A stretch of DNA of 64,000 nucleotides from Alphaproteobacteria bacterium (lineage in GTDB: Bacteria; Pseudomonadota; Alphaproteobacteria; Micavibrionales; Micavibrionaceae): contig NZDE01000013.1 of NCBI GenBank assembly GCA_002690045.1, positions 248,001 through 312,000 of the forward strand, in the 5' to 3' direction. The notes beneath the pieces are model-generated. The model saw nothing but the letters and a program-made list of their open reading frames with translations. It ran no database searches and was not told the origin of the DNA. The position numbers were made by a program, and so were the translations under genes. Shown here piece by piece: positions 36,869 to 45,765 of this stretch; position 1 is the stretch's first letter; the number at the start of each line of letters is the position of its first letter.

Positions 36869-37756
36869 TTATGATGGCGCAGGAATCTCGTTGAGTATTT
36901 CCTCAAGCTCTTGGAAGCTTGGTTGAACCTCATGCGGTAAGAATTTACGTGCAAATTCTACGGCAACCTGTGGCGCAGCGCCATTCAAGAAGGCAATTAG
37001 TCCGACGCGGATGGCTTTGTAATACATGACTTCTGTTTCGGCGCGGGCGGTCATGGCGCTGGCAATCGGGCCAACAAAACCATAGGCAACCCAAACCCCA
37101 AGGAATGTACCAACAAGCGCCCCGCCAATCATCTTACCTAGAACTTCTGGTGGCTCGGATATCGAAGCCATGGTTTTAATAATACCCAAAACGGCAGCAA
37201 CAATACCAAGGGCGGGAATGCCATCCGCCATATGTTGAACAGCATGGCCCGGATGCGCATAGTGATGCTGTAAAGTTTCAATCTCTTCATCCATAAGGGC
37301 TTCTATTTCATGTGGGTTTTCATTACCAAGGGAAATGATACGCAAATAGTCGCACAAGAAGACAAGGGCGTGGTGGTTGTGTTGAAAGCTTGGGAAGTTC
37401 CCGAATAAATCACTTTCTTCTGGGTTTTCAATATGTGTCTCTAGGGCAAGCCAGCCTTTTGTACGCGCAAGTTTGAAAACGCTGAATAGCATGCTCAACA
37501 TATCGATATAATCGGCTTTTGAATATGCGCTAGGTTTTGCAAGAGCCTTAAACGAGCTGAGTGTGTGTTTTACAACATCTGATGAGTTTGCAACAAGGAA
37601 TGCAGCAACGGCACAACCGAGAATAATAATAACCTCACCGGGCATTGCAGGCAGGATAAGTCCAGTGAGTAGCTTTATTGTTTTGTCAACACCTGCAGCA
37701 ACCATAAGGCCACCGATTGTACATGCGAAAACTAAAAATAGGCCAATAAACTTCAT
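36869..37756 (-). CDS. motA: Flagellar motor stator protein MotA
   Basis: 295-residue MotA with four hydrophobic segments: about 3-22, 32-50, 170-190 and 205-225. The conserved cytosolic and helix motifs are present: MDEEIETLQHHYAHPGHAVQHMADGIPALGIVAAVLGIIKTM and GGALVGTFLGVWVAYGFVGPIASAM, the latter with the essential proline near the end of helix 4. It forms the ion channel of the stator with MotB, encoded downstream. The gene is divergent from ldtR across 262 bases, which must hold the motA promoter. Confidence 0.94.
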   Translation of the reverse strand: MKFIGLFLVFACTIGGLMVAAGVDKTIKLLTGLILPAMPGEVIIILGCAVAAFLVANSSDVVKHTLSSFKALAKPSAYSKADYIDMLSMLFSVFKLARTKGWLALETHIENPEESDLFGNFPSFQHNHHALVFLCDYLRIISLGNENPHEIEALMDEEIETLQHHYAHPGHAVQHMADGIPALGIVAAVLGIIKTMASISEPPEVLGKMIGGALVGTFLGVWVAYGFVGPIASAMTARAETEVMYYKAIRVGLIAFLNGAAPQVAVEFARKFLPHEVQPSFQELEEILNEIPAPS

Positions 37757-38018
37757 TTTATGCGCGCTTCTTTAACAATTAAATATTGGTTGCGAATCAA
37801 AAACTATAAATCGATTTGGCTATTATTATGGGCGCTATAGAGTGTTGGTTCAAGTATGTTACCTTTTTTAATAGTGTTTTGCATGTAAAAATCTTTAAAT
37901 AGCTGAGGCTTATGTGTAGAATTGTTCGTTATAGTCTTGTTTGGATCTTAATTAAATTGTAAATTTTAAACGTCAGACTAATGAGTCGATAATAATTATT
38001 TAGTACCGGAGAATCGTT

Positions 38019-38492
38019 TTGACTACATCGTATTACGAAGCCATACAACTTATAGAGCGCTTGCACCGTTATTTTCTTGATCTGCTGAAAGTTGAACTTG
38101 ATCGTCGCGGTATTCAGGATATTAACAACGTTCAAAGTATGATCTTGCACAATATTGGGGTGGATGACTTGACCGTCGGGGAATTGACTCTCCGTGGTTA
38201 TTATTTGGGCTCGAACGTGTCTTATAATGTTAAGAAAATGGTTGAAAATGACTATTTGGTGCAAGAGCGCTCTTTGCACGATAAGCGTTCAATGCGAGTT
38301 AAGCTGTCTGAAAAAGGGCGTGAACTTCATGATATTATTTCAGAAATGTACACGCGCCATGAGGCAAAATTGCAAGGGACTGAGCTTGGCGGTGGTAAGC
38401 TGGATGAAATGATACACACTATGAAAATGCTTGAAAATTTCTGGGTGTCTCAGACCAACTTCACAGGTTTGGCAAGCTTAGAAGATCTTTAA
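38019..38492 (+). CDS. ldtR: LdtR-type MarR family regulator
   Basis: 157-residue MarR-family winged-helix protein of the alphaproteobacterial LdtR type. The start is TTG at 38019 with CCGGAG eight bases upstream. Recognition region TVGELTLRGYYLGSNVSYNVKKMVENDYLVQERS is followed by the wing DKRSMRVKLSEKGREL. In Liberibacter and relatives LdtR controls an L,D-transpeptidase gene and cell-wall or osmotic tolerance; an L,D-transpeptidase gene is present at 20451, but not adjacent. The effector is unknown. It is followed by an intrinsic terminator. Confidence 0.82.
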   Translation: MTTSYYEAIQLIERLHRYFLDLLKVELDRRGIQDINNVQSMILHNIGVDDLTVGELTLRGYYLGSNVSYNVKKMVENDYLVQERSLHDKRSMRVKLSEKGRELHDIISEMYTRHEAKLQGTELGGGKLDEMIHTMKMLENFWVSQTNFTGLASLEDL

Positions 38493-38518
38493 GAGATTGT
38501 ATAATTAGAGTATTATTA

Positions 38519-38541
38519 CGGGGGCGAATGCTCCCGTTTTG
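38519..38541 (+). terminator. Rho-independent terminator of ldtR
   Basis: Stem ACGGGGGC / GCTCCCGT (one G-U pair) around GAAT, followed by TTTTG. It lies 27 bases beyond the ldtR stop codon and 23 bases before the next start. Confidence 0.75.
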
Positions 38542-38563
38542 ATTCAAAATAAGGGGAAAGTCG

Positions 38564-38764
38564 TTGAGTGATCCTTTGGCGAATAGAGAAGTAATTATTG
38601 AACTGCAACCATTTGGCAATTTAGTTAAGATTAGTGCATTTGATGTGGCGAGCTTGACAGAGATTACAATTCAGGCACCTGCAGGCACAGCAGAAGCTAT
38701 CATGAAGCGCAATGCGCTGAAGCGATTGGAATATGTTCTGCGCAAAAAGGGATTGATTGCCTAA
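38564..38764 (+). CDS. Small conserved alphaproteobacterial protein before rpiB (DUF6898-like)
   Basis: 66-residue protein starting at TTG (38564), with AAGGGGAAA seven to eight bases upstream. The pattern, a beta strand (EVIIELQPFGNLVKISAFDVASLTEITIQAPAGT) then a helix with basic residues (AEAIMKRNALKRLEYVLRKKGLI), matches a short protein commonly found just before rpiB in Rhodospirillales-type genomes; the DUF number is from memory. Function unknown. It is 24 bases before rpiB and likely co-transcribed. Confidence 0.7.
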   Translation: MSDPLANREVIIELQPFGNLVKISAFDVASLTEITIQAPAGTAEAIMKRNALKRLEYVLRKKGLIA

Positions 38765-38788
38765 GCGCTTCGTTCTATATATTTCTAC

Positions 38789-39226
38789 ATGGAAAAAGAA
38801 AAAATTTATATTGCCGCAGACCACGGTGGTTATGCGATGAAGGAAGCGCTGAAAGACGCCTTTTTAGACCGCGTTGAATGGATAGACCTTGGCGCAGATA
38901 ATGATGCGCGCACAGATTTCCCACTTTTTGCGAAAAAAGTGGCGGCTGAACTTAAAGGCGCCGCTAAAGGGCAGAAGGCGGTTTTGATCTGCGGCAGCGG
39001 CATTGGTGTGTCTATATCGGCTAATCGTTATCCATGGGTGCATGCGGCGCTTTGCGTAACCGAAGAAATGGCTGTTTTGGCGCGTGAACATAATAACGCG
39101 AATGTTCTTATTCTTGGTGGGCGTATTATAGACCAAGAGACAGCAGAAAAATGTCTGAATGCATTCCTGAATACCGCATTTCTAGGTGGACGTTATGCCG
39201 AACGTATTGATATGATCGGCGCCTAA
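38789..39226 (+). CDS. rpiB: Ribose-5-phosphate isomerase B
   Basis: 145-residue RpiB/LacAB family isomerase, interconverting ribose 5-phosphate and ribulose 5-phosphate in the pentose phosphate pathway. IAADHGGYAMKEALK opens the protein and the catalytic Cys lies in ICGSGIGVSISANRYP near 69. REHNNANVLILGGRII near 107-122 is the conserved phosphate-side segment. Full length. It lies upstream of glyA with a 43-base gap, as in many alphaproteobacteria. Confidence 0.93.
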   Translation: MEKEKIYIAADHGGYAMKEALKDAFLDRVEWIDLGADNDARTDFPLFAKKVAAELKGAAKGQKAVLICGSGIGVSISANRYPWVHAALCVTEEMAVLAREHNNANVLILGGRIIDQETAEKCLNAFLNTAFLGGRYAERIDMIGA

Positions 39227-39269
39227 TCTCAAATTTCAGATTTATGCGGTATAGCAAGAGGAGTGCGCC

Positions 39270-40583
39270 ATGACCAATACAGCTTTAAAATATTCCCCTG
39301 AAACATCATTTTTCTCCTCTGGCTTGGCTGAGGCTGATCCAGCAATTTATAGCGCGATTGCAGCTGAACATGAACGTCAGCAAAATCAAATCGAGCTAAT
39401 TGCGTCTGAGAATATTACATCTTATGCGGTTATGCAGGCACAAGGTTCTGTCCTAACCAATAAATATGCGGAAGGTTATCCGGGGAAGCGTTATTATCAA
39501 GGCTGCGCCCATGTTGATGAAGTGGAAAGCCTTGCAATTGAACGTGTAAAAGAACTATTTGGCGCTGAATTTGCGAACGTACAGCCAAATTCAGGGTCAC
39601 AAGCTAATCAGGGCGTTTACACCGCTTTGCTTGCGCCTAATGATACTATTTTGGGTATGTCTTTGGCGGCAGGCGGGCATTTGACCCATGGCGCAAAGCC
39701 GAACCAGTCTGGTAAATGGTTTAATGCCATTCAATATGGTGTACGTAAGGATGATGGGCTGATCGACTTTGAAGAAGTGGAGCGTCTAGCCAAAGAATAT
39801 CGTCCGAAAATGATTGTGGCTGGCGCATCTGCTTATCCGCGTTCAATTGACTGGGCGCGTTTCCGTGAGATTGCGGATAGCATTGACGCGTTGTTAATGG
39901 TTGATATGGCGCATTATGCGGGCATTATTGCAGGCGGTGAATATCCGAACCCAATGCCGCACGCACATGTGGTCACAAGCACGACACATAAAACACTGCG
40001 CGGTCCACGCGGCGGCGTTATTTTGACGAATGATGCAGATATTGCGAAGAAGGTTAATTCAGCGATTTTTCCTGGAATTCAGGGTGGGCCGCTTGAGCAT
40101 GTAATCGCGGGTAAGGCTGTCGCTTTTGGGCAGGCACTTAAGCCAGAATTTAAAGCATACGCCAAAGCCGTTGTTGAAAATGCTAAAATACTCTCTACAG
40201 CGCTTATTGATGGCGGGCTTGATATTGTAACGGGCGGTACGGATTCTCATATCGTACTGGTTGATTTGCGTCCGAAAAATTTAACAGGCCGTGATGCTGA
40301 TGATGCTTTGGAGCGCGCAGGTATAACATGTAACAAAAACGCCGTGCCGTTTGACCCACAAAAACCGATGGTTACATCTGGTATTCGTTTAGGGACACCT
40401 GCGGGCACAACGCGCGGTTTTGGTCCGAAAGAATGGCTGGAAATTTCCGGTTATATCTTAGAGGTTCTTGATGGGCTTGTCGAAAATGGCGTTGATGGTA
40501 ATGGTGCAGTTGAGGCATCAGTGAAAGAAAAAGTGAAAGCCCTTTGTGCGCGTTTTCCTATATATGAACGCCCATTTGCTTAA
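39270..40583 (+). CDS. glyA: Serine hydroxymethyltransferase
   Basis: 437-residue PLP enzyme converting serine and tetrahydrofolate to glycine and methylene-tetrahydrofolate. Signature elements are [22 protein letters not shown] near 36, [16 protein letters not shown] near 64, and the PLP lysine in [14 protein letters not shown] near residue 240. The gene starts with a GAGGAG ribosome-binding site. It heads the glyA-nrdR-rib-nusB block, an alphaproteobacterial gene order. Confidence 0.96.
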   Translation: MTNTALKYSPETSFFSSGLAEADPAIYSAIAAEHERQQNQIELIASENITSYAVMQAQGSVLTNKYAEGYPGKRYYQGCAHVDEVESLAIERVKELFGAEFANVQPNSGSQANQGVYTALLAPNDTILGMSLAAGGHLTHGAKPNQSGKWFNAIQYGVRKDDGLIDFEEVERLAKEYRPKMIVAGASAYPRSIDWARFREIADSIDALLMVDMAHYAGIIAGGEYPNPMPHAHVVTSTTHKTLRGPRGGVILTNDADIAKKVNSAIFPGIQGGPLEHVIAGKAVAFGQALKPEFKAYAKAVVENAKILSTALIDGGLDIVTGGTDSHIVLVDLRPKNLTGRDADDALERAGITCNKNAVPFDPQKPMVTSGIRLGTPAGTTRGFGPKEWLEISGYILEVLDGLVENGVDGNGAVEASVKEKVKALCARFPIYERPFA

Positions 40584-40613
40584 TAGATGATTTTTTAGAG
40601 AAGGAGAAGGCCC

Positions 40614-41123
40614 ATGCGCTGTCCGTTTTGTGGCTCCGAAGAAAGTAATGTAAAAGACACGCGTCCAGCAGAGGATAATACATCGACACGCCGGCGCCGT
40701 GAATGCCCAAGCTGCGGCGGACGTTTTACGACATTTGAACGTATTCAATTGCGGGATATGATTGTGATTAAGGGGGATGAGAAGCGCCAACCATTCTCGC
40801 GCGATAAAGTACAGAATTCGCTGCAGATAGCATTGCGTAAACGCCCTGTAACGCAGGACCGTATAGATAAGACGGTTAGTGCGATTGTCCGTCAGTTAGA
40901 AGCGACTGGTGAGAACGAGATACCATCCCTTAAAATAGGCGAGCTTGTAATGAAGGCTCTTGCGCAGCTAGATACAGTCGCGTATATACGTTACGCCTCA
41001 GTCTATAAAGACTTTAGAGATCCGACGGATTTCAATGACTTTTTGGGCGAAGTGCAAAAGTTGAAAGAAGATGGTGAGAATACGCTTACATCAATTGGGC
41101 TTAATAAAAAGAAAAAAGCGTAA
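40614..41123 (+). CDS. nrdR: Transcriptional repressor NrdR
   Basis: 169-residue regulator of ribonucleotide reductase genes. The zinc ribbon is complete: [16 protein letters not shown] and [20 protein letters not shown] with four cysteines. An ATP-cone domain follows (about 48-138), with [28 protein letters not shown]. It senses ATP/dATP and represses nrd operons through NrdR boxes; none is seen in the window. GAAGGAGAAGG precedes the ATG. It follows glyA by 30 bases. Confidence 0.95.
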   Translation: MRCPFCGSEESNVKDTRPAEDNTSTRRRRECPSCGGRFTTFERIQLRDMIVIKGDEKRQPFSRDKVQNSLQIALRKRPVTQDRIDKTVSAIVRQLEATGENEIPSLKIGELVMKALAQLDTVAYIRYASVYKDFRDPTDFNDFLGEVQKLKEDGENTLTSIGLNKKKKA

Positions 41124-41157
41124 GCGTTTTATTTTTAGTTATCAGGCGAGTTAATTT

Positions 41158-41748
41158 ATGTTTACAGGTATAGTTAAAGATGTTGGTCAGGTGAAAGCGG
41201 TTGATGAGGGGCGCGGTGATTTGCGTTTCACAATCCAAACAGCACTTGATTTAAGCCAAATTAAAATCGGGGCGTCTGTGTCTTGTGATGGATGCTGTTT
41301 GACGGTTGTTGATATTGGCGATGACTGGTTTTCGGTTGATGCGTCTAAAGAAACGCTAAACAAAACAATCCTTGATGAATGGACAACATGTTCACGTATT
41401 AATCTTGAGCCATCTTTAACAATGGGTGAAGAGCTTGGCGGGCATTTGGTCAGTGGCCATGTCTATGGCGTTCTGACGATTAAAGCCATTAAGCGTGAAG
41501 GCGATTCACACCGTATTGTGTTTGATATACCTGAAGGTTTTGAACATTTAATTGCGCCAAAGGGCTCAATCGCGCTTAACGGTATTTCATTAACCGTAAA
41601 TGATGTTACAGATGCGGATTTTGGCGTCAATATCATTCCACATACATGGATGAATACCAATATGTCGTCTTTGCAAGTCGGCGATGAAATGAATTTTGAA
41701 ATTGATATGCTCGCCCGTTATGTCGCACGGATCATGGGTAAAATTTAA
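41158..41748 (+). CDS. ribE: Riboflavin synthase, alpha subunit
   Basis: 196-residue riboflavin synthase that dismutates two 6,7-dimethyl-8-ribityllumazine molecules. Two homologous lumazine-binding barrels are visible; the first opens MFTGIVKDVGQV and contains SCDGCCLTVVDIG, the second opens VSGHVYGVLTI and contains ALNGISLTVNDV. It is normally preceded by ribD in this operon type; here nrdR lies directly upstream with a 34-base gap. No FMN riboswitch is visible in front of it. Confidence 0.93.
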   Translation: MFTGIVKDVGQVKAVDEGRGDLRFTIQTALDLSQIKIGASVSCDGCCLTVVDIGDDWFSVDASKETLNKTILDEWTTCSRINLEPSLTMGEELGGHLVSGHVYGVLTIKAIKREGDSHRIVFDIPEGFEHLIAPKGSIALNGISLTVNDVTDADFGVNIIPHTWMNTNMSSLQVGDEMNFEIDMLARYVARIMGKI

Positions 41749-41762
41749 TAGGACATAAGCAT

Positions 41763-42884
41763 ATGCCTCAACACAAAGAAAGCACCGATAATATCGCATC
41801 AATGATAGCCTCGGCTGAGGAGATTATTGATGAGGCGCGTGCAGGGCGGATGTTTATTCTTGTCGATGACGAGGATCGCGAAAACGAAGGGGACTTAATC
41901 ATTCCCGCTGAATTTGCAAATGCGGATATGATTAACTTCATGGCGCGCGAAGGACGGGGTCTTATTTGTCTTGCTTTGGAAGCATCACGCTGCGACCAAT
42001 TAAACTTGCCAATGATGGTGTCACGCAATACGTCACGACATGAAACAGCCTTCACGGTATCCATCGAAGCGCGTGAAGGCGTTACAACAGGTATATCTGC
42101 AGCGGATCGTGCTAAAACAATATCTGTTGCGGTTGATGACCATACGCAGCCGCATGATATTGCAACGCCAGGGCATATATTTCCGTTACGTGCGAATGAT
42201 GGTGGTGTGCTTGTGCGTGCAGGGCATACGGAAGCCGCGGTGGATATATCCCGCTTGGCAGGTCTAAAGGGCGCCGGTGTGATTTGTGAAATTATGCGTG
42301 ATGACGGTGAAATGGCACGTTTGCCAGATTTATTGCACTATGCGCAAAAGCATAAAATGAAAATCGGTACAATTGCCGATTTAATTGCCTATCGCCGCCG
42401 AACAGAAAAATTGGTTGAGCGCGTCGAAGAACGCGCAATTACGTCGCAATATGGCGGCGCATTTACGATGCGTGTATACCGTTCGCTTAATGATCATGTT
42501 GAACATGTTGCGCTAATTTATGGTGATACGTTAGATAATTTAGGTGCGCCTGTGAATGTGCGTATGCATTCGGTTGATGTGCTTGGCGATATCTTTGGTG
42601 CGGGCGATTCAATATTACAACGTTCAATGGATTATATTGCAAAAGAGGGGCAGGGCGTTGTTGTTCTGCTTCGTCAGCATGAGGCGCAGCCATTGACGGG
42701 TAAGGCGGATAATCAAGCCTCTGGGCAGGGCGCTCAGCGCAAGACTTTACGAAATATTGGCCTTGGCGCGCAAATATTAATTGACATTGGGGTGAAAGAT
42801 ATGGTTCTTCTCTCCAACAGTAAGCCGCATATTGTCGGCGTTGATGGGTATGGATTAAGCATATCCCGTATCCAGAATGTATAA
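41763..42884 (+). CDS. ribB: 3,4-dihydroxy-2-butanone-4-phosphate synthase with degenerate GTP cyclohydrolase II-like domain
   Basis: 373-residue fusion. Residues about 15-215 form DHBP synthase, which makes the four-carbon precursor of riboflavin from ribulose 5-phosphate: VDDEDRENEGDLIIPAEF and HETAFTVSIEAREGVTTGISAADRA are intact. Residues about 220-373 match the GTP cyclohydrolase II fold, but the zinc-binding motif of active enzymes (three cysteines) is replaced by VDVLGDIFGAGDSILQ, with no cysteine. It probably lacks cyclohydrolase activity, as in other RibBX-type proteins. It lies 14 bases after ribE and 16 before ribH. Confidence 0.92.
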   Translation: MPQHKESTDNIASMIASAEEIIDEARAGRMFILVDDEDRENEGDLIIPAEFANADMINFMAREGRGLICLALEASRCDQLNLPMMVSRNTSRHETAFTVSIEAREGVTTGISAADRAKTISVAVDDHTQPHDIATPGHIFPLRANDGGVLVRAGHTEAAVDISRLAGLKGAGVICEIMRDDGEMARLPDLLHYAQKHKMKIGTIADLIAYRRRTEKLVERVEERAITSQYGGAFTMRVYRSLNDHVEHVALIYGDTLDNLGAPVNVRMHSVDVLGDIFGAGDSILQRSMDYIAKEGQGVVVLLRQHEAQPLTGKADNQASGQGAQRKTLRNIGLGAQILIDIGVKDMVLLSNSKPHIVGVDGYGLSISRIQNV

Positions 42885-42900
42885 GTTTTAAGGAAAGACC

Positions 42901-43407
42901 ATGAGCGACAAGCCCCATATTTTGATTATCGAAGCCCGTTTTTACGAAGAGATATCGGACATGCTGCTTGCGGGCGCGGTCGAGGCGATTGAAGAAGCTG
43001 GTTGCACTTATGAAACAATCGAAGTCCCTGGCGCGCTTGAAATGCCGTTATGCATGAAATATGCGTGTGAAGCAGGTGAGTATGACGCCGTTGTTGCGCT
43101 GGGCGCAGTTATTCGTGGGGAAACAACGCATTATGATATTGTTAGTGAAGATAGCTGTCGCGGCTTGATGCAGATCTCACTGGATTATTCAATGCCGTTT
43201 GGTAACGGTATTCAGACTTGTGAGAATATGGAACAAACCATTGCACGCGCGGATAAAAACCAAAAGAATAAAGGCGGCGGCGCGGCGCGTGCAGCTTTGC
43301 GTATGCTTGAAATCGAAAATCAAATGTACCCAAAGATCATGGCAAATTATGAGGCGTTAACTGACGCGCATAATGATGATATGACAGAAATGGAAGCAGC
43401 ATCATGA
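42901..43407 (+). CDS. ribH: 6,7-dimethyl-8-ribityllumazine synthase
   Basis: 168-residue lumazine synthase, condensing the RibB product with the pyrimidine precursor. The GAVIRGETTHYDIVSEDSCRG segment carries the catalytic His near residue 80. EVPGALEMPLCMK near 40 and NKGGGAARAALRMLEIE near 121 are typical. Icosahedral or pentameric assembly cannot be told. It overlaps nusB by four bases (ATGA), so they are translationally coupled. Confidence 0.94.
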   Translation: MSDKPHILIIEARFYEEISDMLLAGAVEAIEEAGCTYETIEVPGALEMPLCMKYACEAGEYDAVVALGAVIRGETTHYDIVSEDSCRGLMQISLDYSMPFGNGIQTCENMEQTIARADKNQKNKGGGAARAALRMLEIENQMYPKIMANYEALTDAHNDDMTEMEAAS

Positions 43408-43880
43408 GTTCAGAAGCTAGTCAATCAAACCCACAAGTAAGAGGGTCAAAAAAAGCACGCCGTAGCGCGGCGCGTTTAGCTGCTGTGCAGTCAATCTATG
43501 CGATTGATGTTGGTGAGCTATCGGCATCGCATGTTATTGATGATGTATTGGTTAATCGTCAGGGGCAAATGCTTGAAGACGAAGAAATGGTTACGCCTGA
43601 TGGTGTGCTGTATAAAAAGATTGTCCACGGTGTGCAGCAGCAGCGTGATAATTTGCTCGAAATTACTGAGGGCCCATGTCCGCGTTTGAAATCAGGTGAG
43701 TTAGAACCTTTATTGGCATGCATTATTCTTGCCGGTTGTTTTGAACTTTTGATGCATGAAGATGTGGATGCGCCTATCATAATCAATGAATATCTGAACA
43801 TTACCCACGCCTTCTATGGCGGGCAAGAAGCCAAAATGGTTAACGGTGTTTTGGATAGTGTCGCTAAAGTTTTACGCTAA
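43404..43880 (+). CDS. nusB: Transcription antitermination factor NusB
   Basis: 158-residue helical RNA-binding protein that, with NusE (S10), binds boxA in rRNA leaders and supports antitermination. The arginine-rich N-terminus (KKARRSAARLAAVQSIYAIDVG) and the C-terminal EYLNITHAFYGGQEAKMVNGVLDSVAK motif are characteristic. Full length. It ends the glyA-nrdR-ribE-ribB-ribH-nusB block; 215 bases separate it from fliL. Those hold a small hairpin (AATGCC / GGCATT near 44039-44060) and nothing else I can assign. Confidence 0.93.
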   Translation: MSSEASQSNPQVRGSKKARRSAARLAAVQSIYAIDVGELSASHVIDDVLVNRQGQMLEDEEMVTPDGVLYKKIVHGVQQQRDNLLEITEGPCPRLKSGELEPLLACIILAGCFELLMHEDVDAPIIINEYLNITHAFYGGQEAKMVNGVLDSVAKVLR

Positions 43881-44095
43881 ACTTTACGTCTAGTTGCGAA
43901 TTCAACTTATTGTTATACAATAGCTTTTGTGGTCTATCCCTAAGTTTGTGGCTTGTGGAGAAATAGATGGCATTTTATCTTTTCATAACGCCTTATTAAT
44001 TTTTTTCCGTTACCATGTATAAAGTAGGTTGTCTGGTAAATGCCTTATGGGTACGGCATTAAGATAATAAGTGTGATAGGATTGGGTAGACTTTC

Positions 44096-44581
44096 ATGAA
44101 AAAAGTTTTGATTGGTGTAGTAGGCATTTTATTGCTCGGCGGTGGCGCTGGCGGTGGCTATTTATTTTTGAAAAAGCCTGCCGAAGCTTCGCTGACGGAA
44201 GAAGGTGCAGCTAAAGAAGCCAAGCATGCTAAAAAGAAAAAAGGCCATGGCGATGAGGCTATCGAATTTGTGCAACTTGATCCGCTCATTCTTCCAATTG
44301 TTGACCGCAATGGGTTGTCTCAAGTTGTAAGTATTGTTGTCGCCCTTGAGGTTGACAGTAAAGAAGATGCTGAAAAAGTAAAAATGCTTCAACCTAAAAT
44401 CAAAGATGCTTTTATATCTGAAATGTATGGTGTGATTCATAATCCTGCGGGTTTGCAGGAGGGCAATATTGTTAAGGTGCGTATTCTAAAAGAACGCTTA
44501 GGCAAAATTGGGCGCAAAGTTTTGGGCGATGATGTTGTAAATGACGTATTGTTACAAGTGGTACAGCAACGCCCTGCTTAA
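44096..44581 (+). CDS. fliL: Flagellar basal body-associated protein FliL
   Basis: 161-residue FliL. A single N-terminal membrane helix (VLIGVVGILLLGGGAGGGYLF) is followed by a lysine/histidine-rich linker and the periplasmic FliL domain from about residue 55: EFVQLDPLILPIVDRNGLSQVVSIVVALEVDS. FliL surrounds the stator and supports motor torque. It is isolated from other flagellar genes here; motAB lies 6 kb away. A strong terminator follows. Confidence 0.85.
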   Translation: MKKVLIGVVGILLLGGGAGGGYLFLKKPAEASLTEEGAAKEAKHAKKKKGHGDEAIEFVQLDPLILPIVDRNGLSQVVSIVVALEVDSKEDAEKVKMLQPKIKDAFISEMYGVIHNPAGLQEGNIVKVRILKERLGKIGRKVLGDDVVNDVLLQVVQQRPA

Positions 44582-44606
44582 AAAATAAGTGAATTAATTA
44601 AGAAGT

Positions 44607-44640
44607 AAAAAAGGCCGGTTATCCGGCCTTTGTTTTTTAT
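44607..44640. terminator. Bidirectional terminator between fliL and omlA/bamE
   Basis: Perfect stem AAGGCCGG / CCGGCCTT around TTAT, flanked by A and T runs on both sides. It separates convergent genes and ends eight bases before the stop of the minus-strand gene. Confidence 0.88.
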
Positions 44641-44647
44641 TTTTTGA

Positions 44648-45103
44648 TTATTCGTTCCCGCCAGCTGTATTGAATTTACCTAGGTTGCCGAAGAACTGCT
44701 GCATAATCGTTACCTTATTGCCGCCAGTTTCGGTTTTGTCTTGAGATATAGGCACATCAATATTGTCGCGCGTAACCTCGGCGATTTCAGCGACTTTTCC
44801 TTCCGCATCAAACTTTAGGCGGACTATTTTCTTATCCGTTTGTTTAGGATCAAGAATGCCGCGTTTTTCCGTGACAAGGCCAATATAATACCAAATGCTA
44901 GGGTCAAGCGTTGATATAGTAGAAGGTGAACCGATCTTCTTCACAACGCTGCGCTGTGTGTCGCGGCCTGCGACAATATCGCTCATATCTTCGGTATCCA
45001 CAATGTGACCACGATTAGCTACAGTCGGCGTACAGGCTGATACCATACAGGCGGCGCAAATTAAAAGGGCTGCTTTTTGTGCTTTTCTTATGTTTACAAA
45101 CAT
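44648..45103 (-). CDS. bamE: Outer-membrane assembly lipoprotein BamE (SmpA/OmlA)
   Basis: 151-residue lipoprotein. The signal (AALLICAACMVSAC) ends in a lipobox VSAC, giving Cys24 as the lipidated residue. The SmpA/OmlA domain follows (about 35-115): GHIVDTEDMSDIVAGRDTQRSVVKKIGSPS and WYYIGLVTEKRGILDPKQTDKKIVRLKFD. BamE assists the BAM complex in inserting outer-membrane proteins. It is divergent from the cytochrome chaperone gene, with 63 bases between. Confidence 0.88.
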   Translation of the reverse strand: MFVNIRKAQKAALLICAACMVSACTPTVANRGHIVDTEDMSDIVAGRDTQRSVVKKIGSPSTISTLDPSIWYYIGLVTEKRGILDPKQTDKKIVRLKFDAEGKVAEIAEVTRDNIDVPISQDKTETGGNKVTIMQQFFGNLGKFNTAGGNE

Positions 45104-45166
45104 GCTTATATCCTTAACACATCAAATTATGACTTCGTAATTTAGGCAAGGAAGGTATAAAAATCA

Positions 45167-45763
45167 ATGTTTGGTTTGATTTTCTCAAGAAGAAAACGCG
45201 TAGAATTACAAAAAGCGCAAAAAATGCTCGATATCGTGAATGATTTTTCACGTCAGGAAGTGTTTTATACACAATATGGCGTACCGGATACGATGACAGG
45301 ACGCTTTGACCTTATTTCGCTTGTTGCGTCATTGGTGGTTATTCGCCTTAACCGTATTGCGAATAAAGATTCGCAAGGGCTTGTGCAGGCATTTTTTGAT
45401 GTGATGTTCCGCCAGTTTGATTATTCTTTGCGCGAAGGTGGCGTGGGGGATTTGTCTGTCCCTAAACATATGAAGCGTATGATGCAGGGCTTCCAAGGGC
45501 GTGCTCATGCTTATGATATGGCACTTGTGCGCGGCATGGATGATGACGGGCATGCATTAAGCGATGAGCAGAAATATGACCTTCTAAGCCGTAACCTGTA
45601 TAATAATGAACCATCTGATGCGGTTACGGCTGCTTACGGTTTGTTTGCAGAGCTTGCGGCCTATATTATGCAGCTTAGTGATGATGAAATTCTTGCGGGA
45701 AATATTGATTTCCCGAAAATTACAGCGTTAGAAAATAAACAAGCGACAAAGAGTGCAGCTTAA
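45167..45763 (+). CDS. Ubiquinol-cytochrome c chaperone (CBP3-like)
   Basis: 198-residue protein of the ubiquinol-cytochrome c chaperone family, the bacterial counterpart of mitochondrial Cbp3, involved in assembly of cytochrome b of complex III. Matching segments are SRQEVFYTQYGVPDTMTGRFDLISLVASLVVIRL near 25-60 and DVMFRQFDYSLREGGVGDLSVPKHMKRMMQGFQGR near 75-110. It starts the DUF177-rpmF-plsX-fabH-ihfA block, followed after two bases by DUF177, so they are likely coupled. Confidence 0.82.
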   Translation: MFGLIFSRRKRVELQKAQKMLDIVNDFSRQEVFYTQYGVPDTMTGRFDLISLVASLVVIRLNRIANKDSQGLVQAFFDVMFRQFDYSLREGGVGDLSVPKHMKRMMQGFQGRAHAYDMALVRGMDDDGHALSDEQKYDLLSRNLYNNEPSDAVTAAYGLFAELAAYIMQLSDDEILAGNIDFPKITALENKQATKSAA

Positions 45764-45765
45764 AA

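Noticed and set aside
41124-41157. FMN riboswitch in front of the riboflavin genes
   Set aside because: The gap between nrdR and ribE is only 34 bases, too short for the aptamer, and its conserved blocks are absent.
44039-44060. Hairpin AATGCC/GGCATT upstream of fliL
   Set aside because: Six base pairs with a ten-base loop and no T run; too weak to call a terminator or operator.
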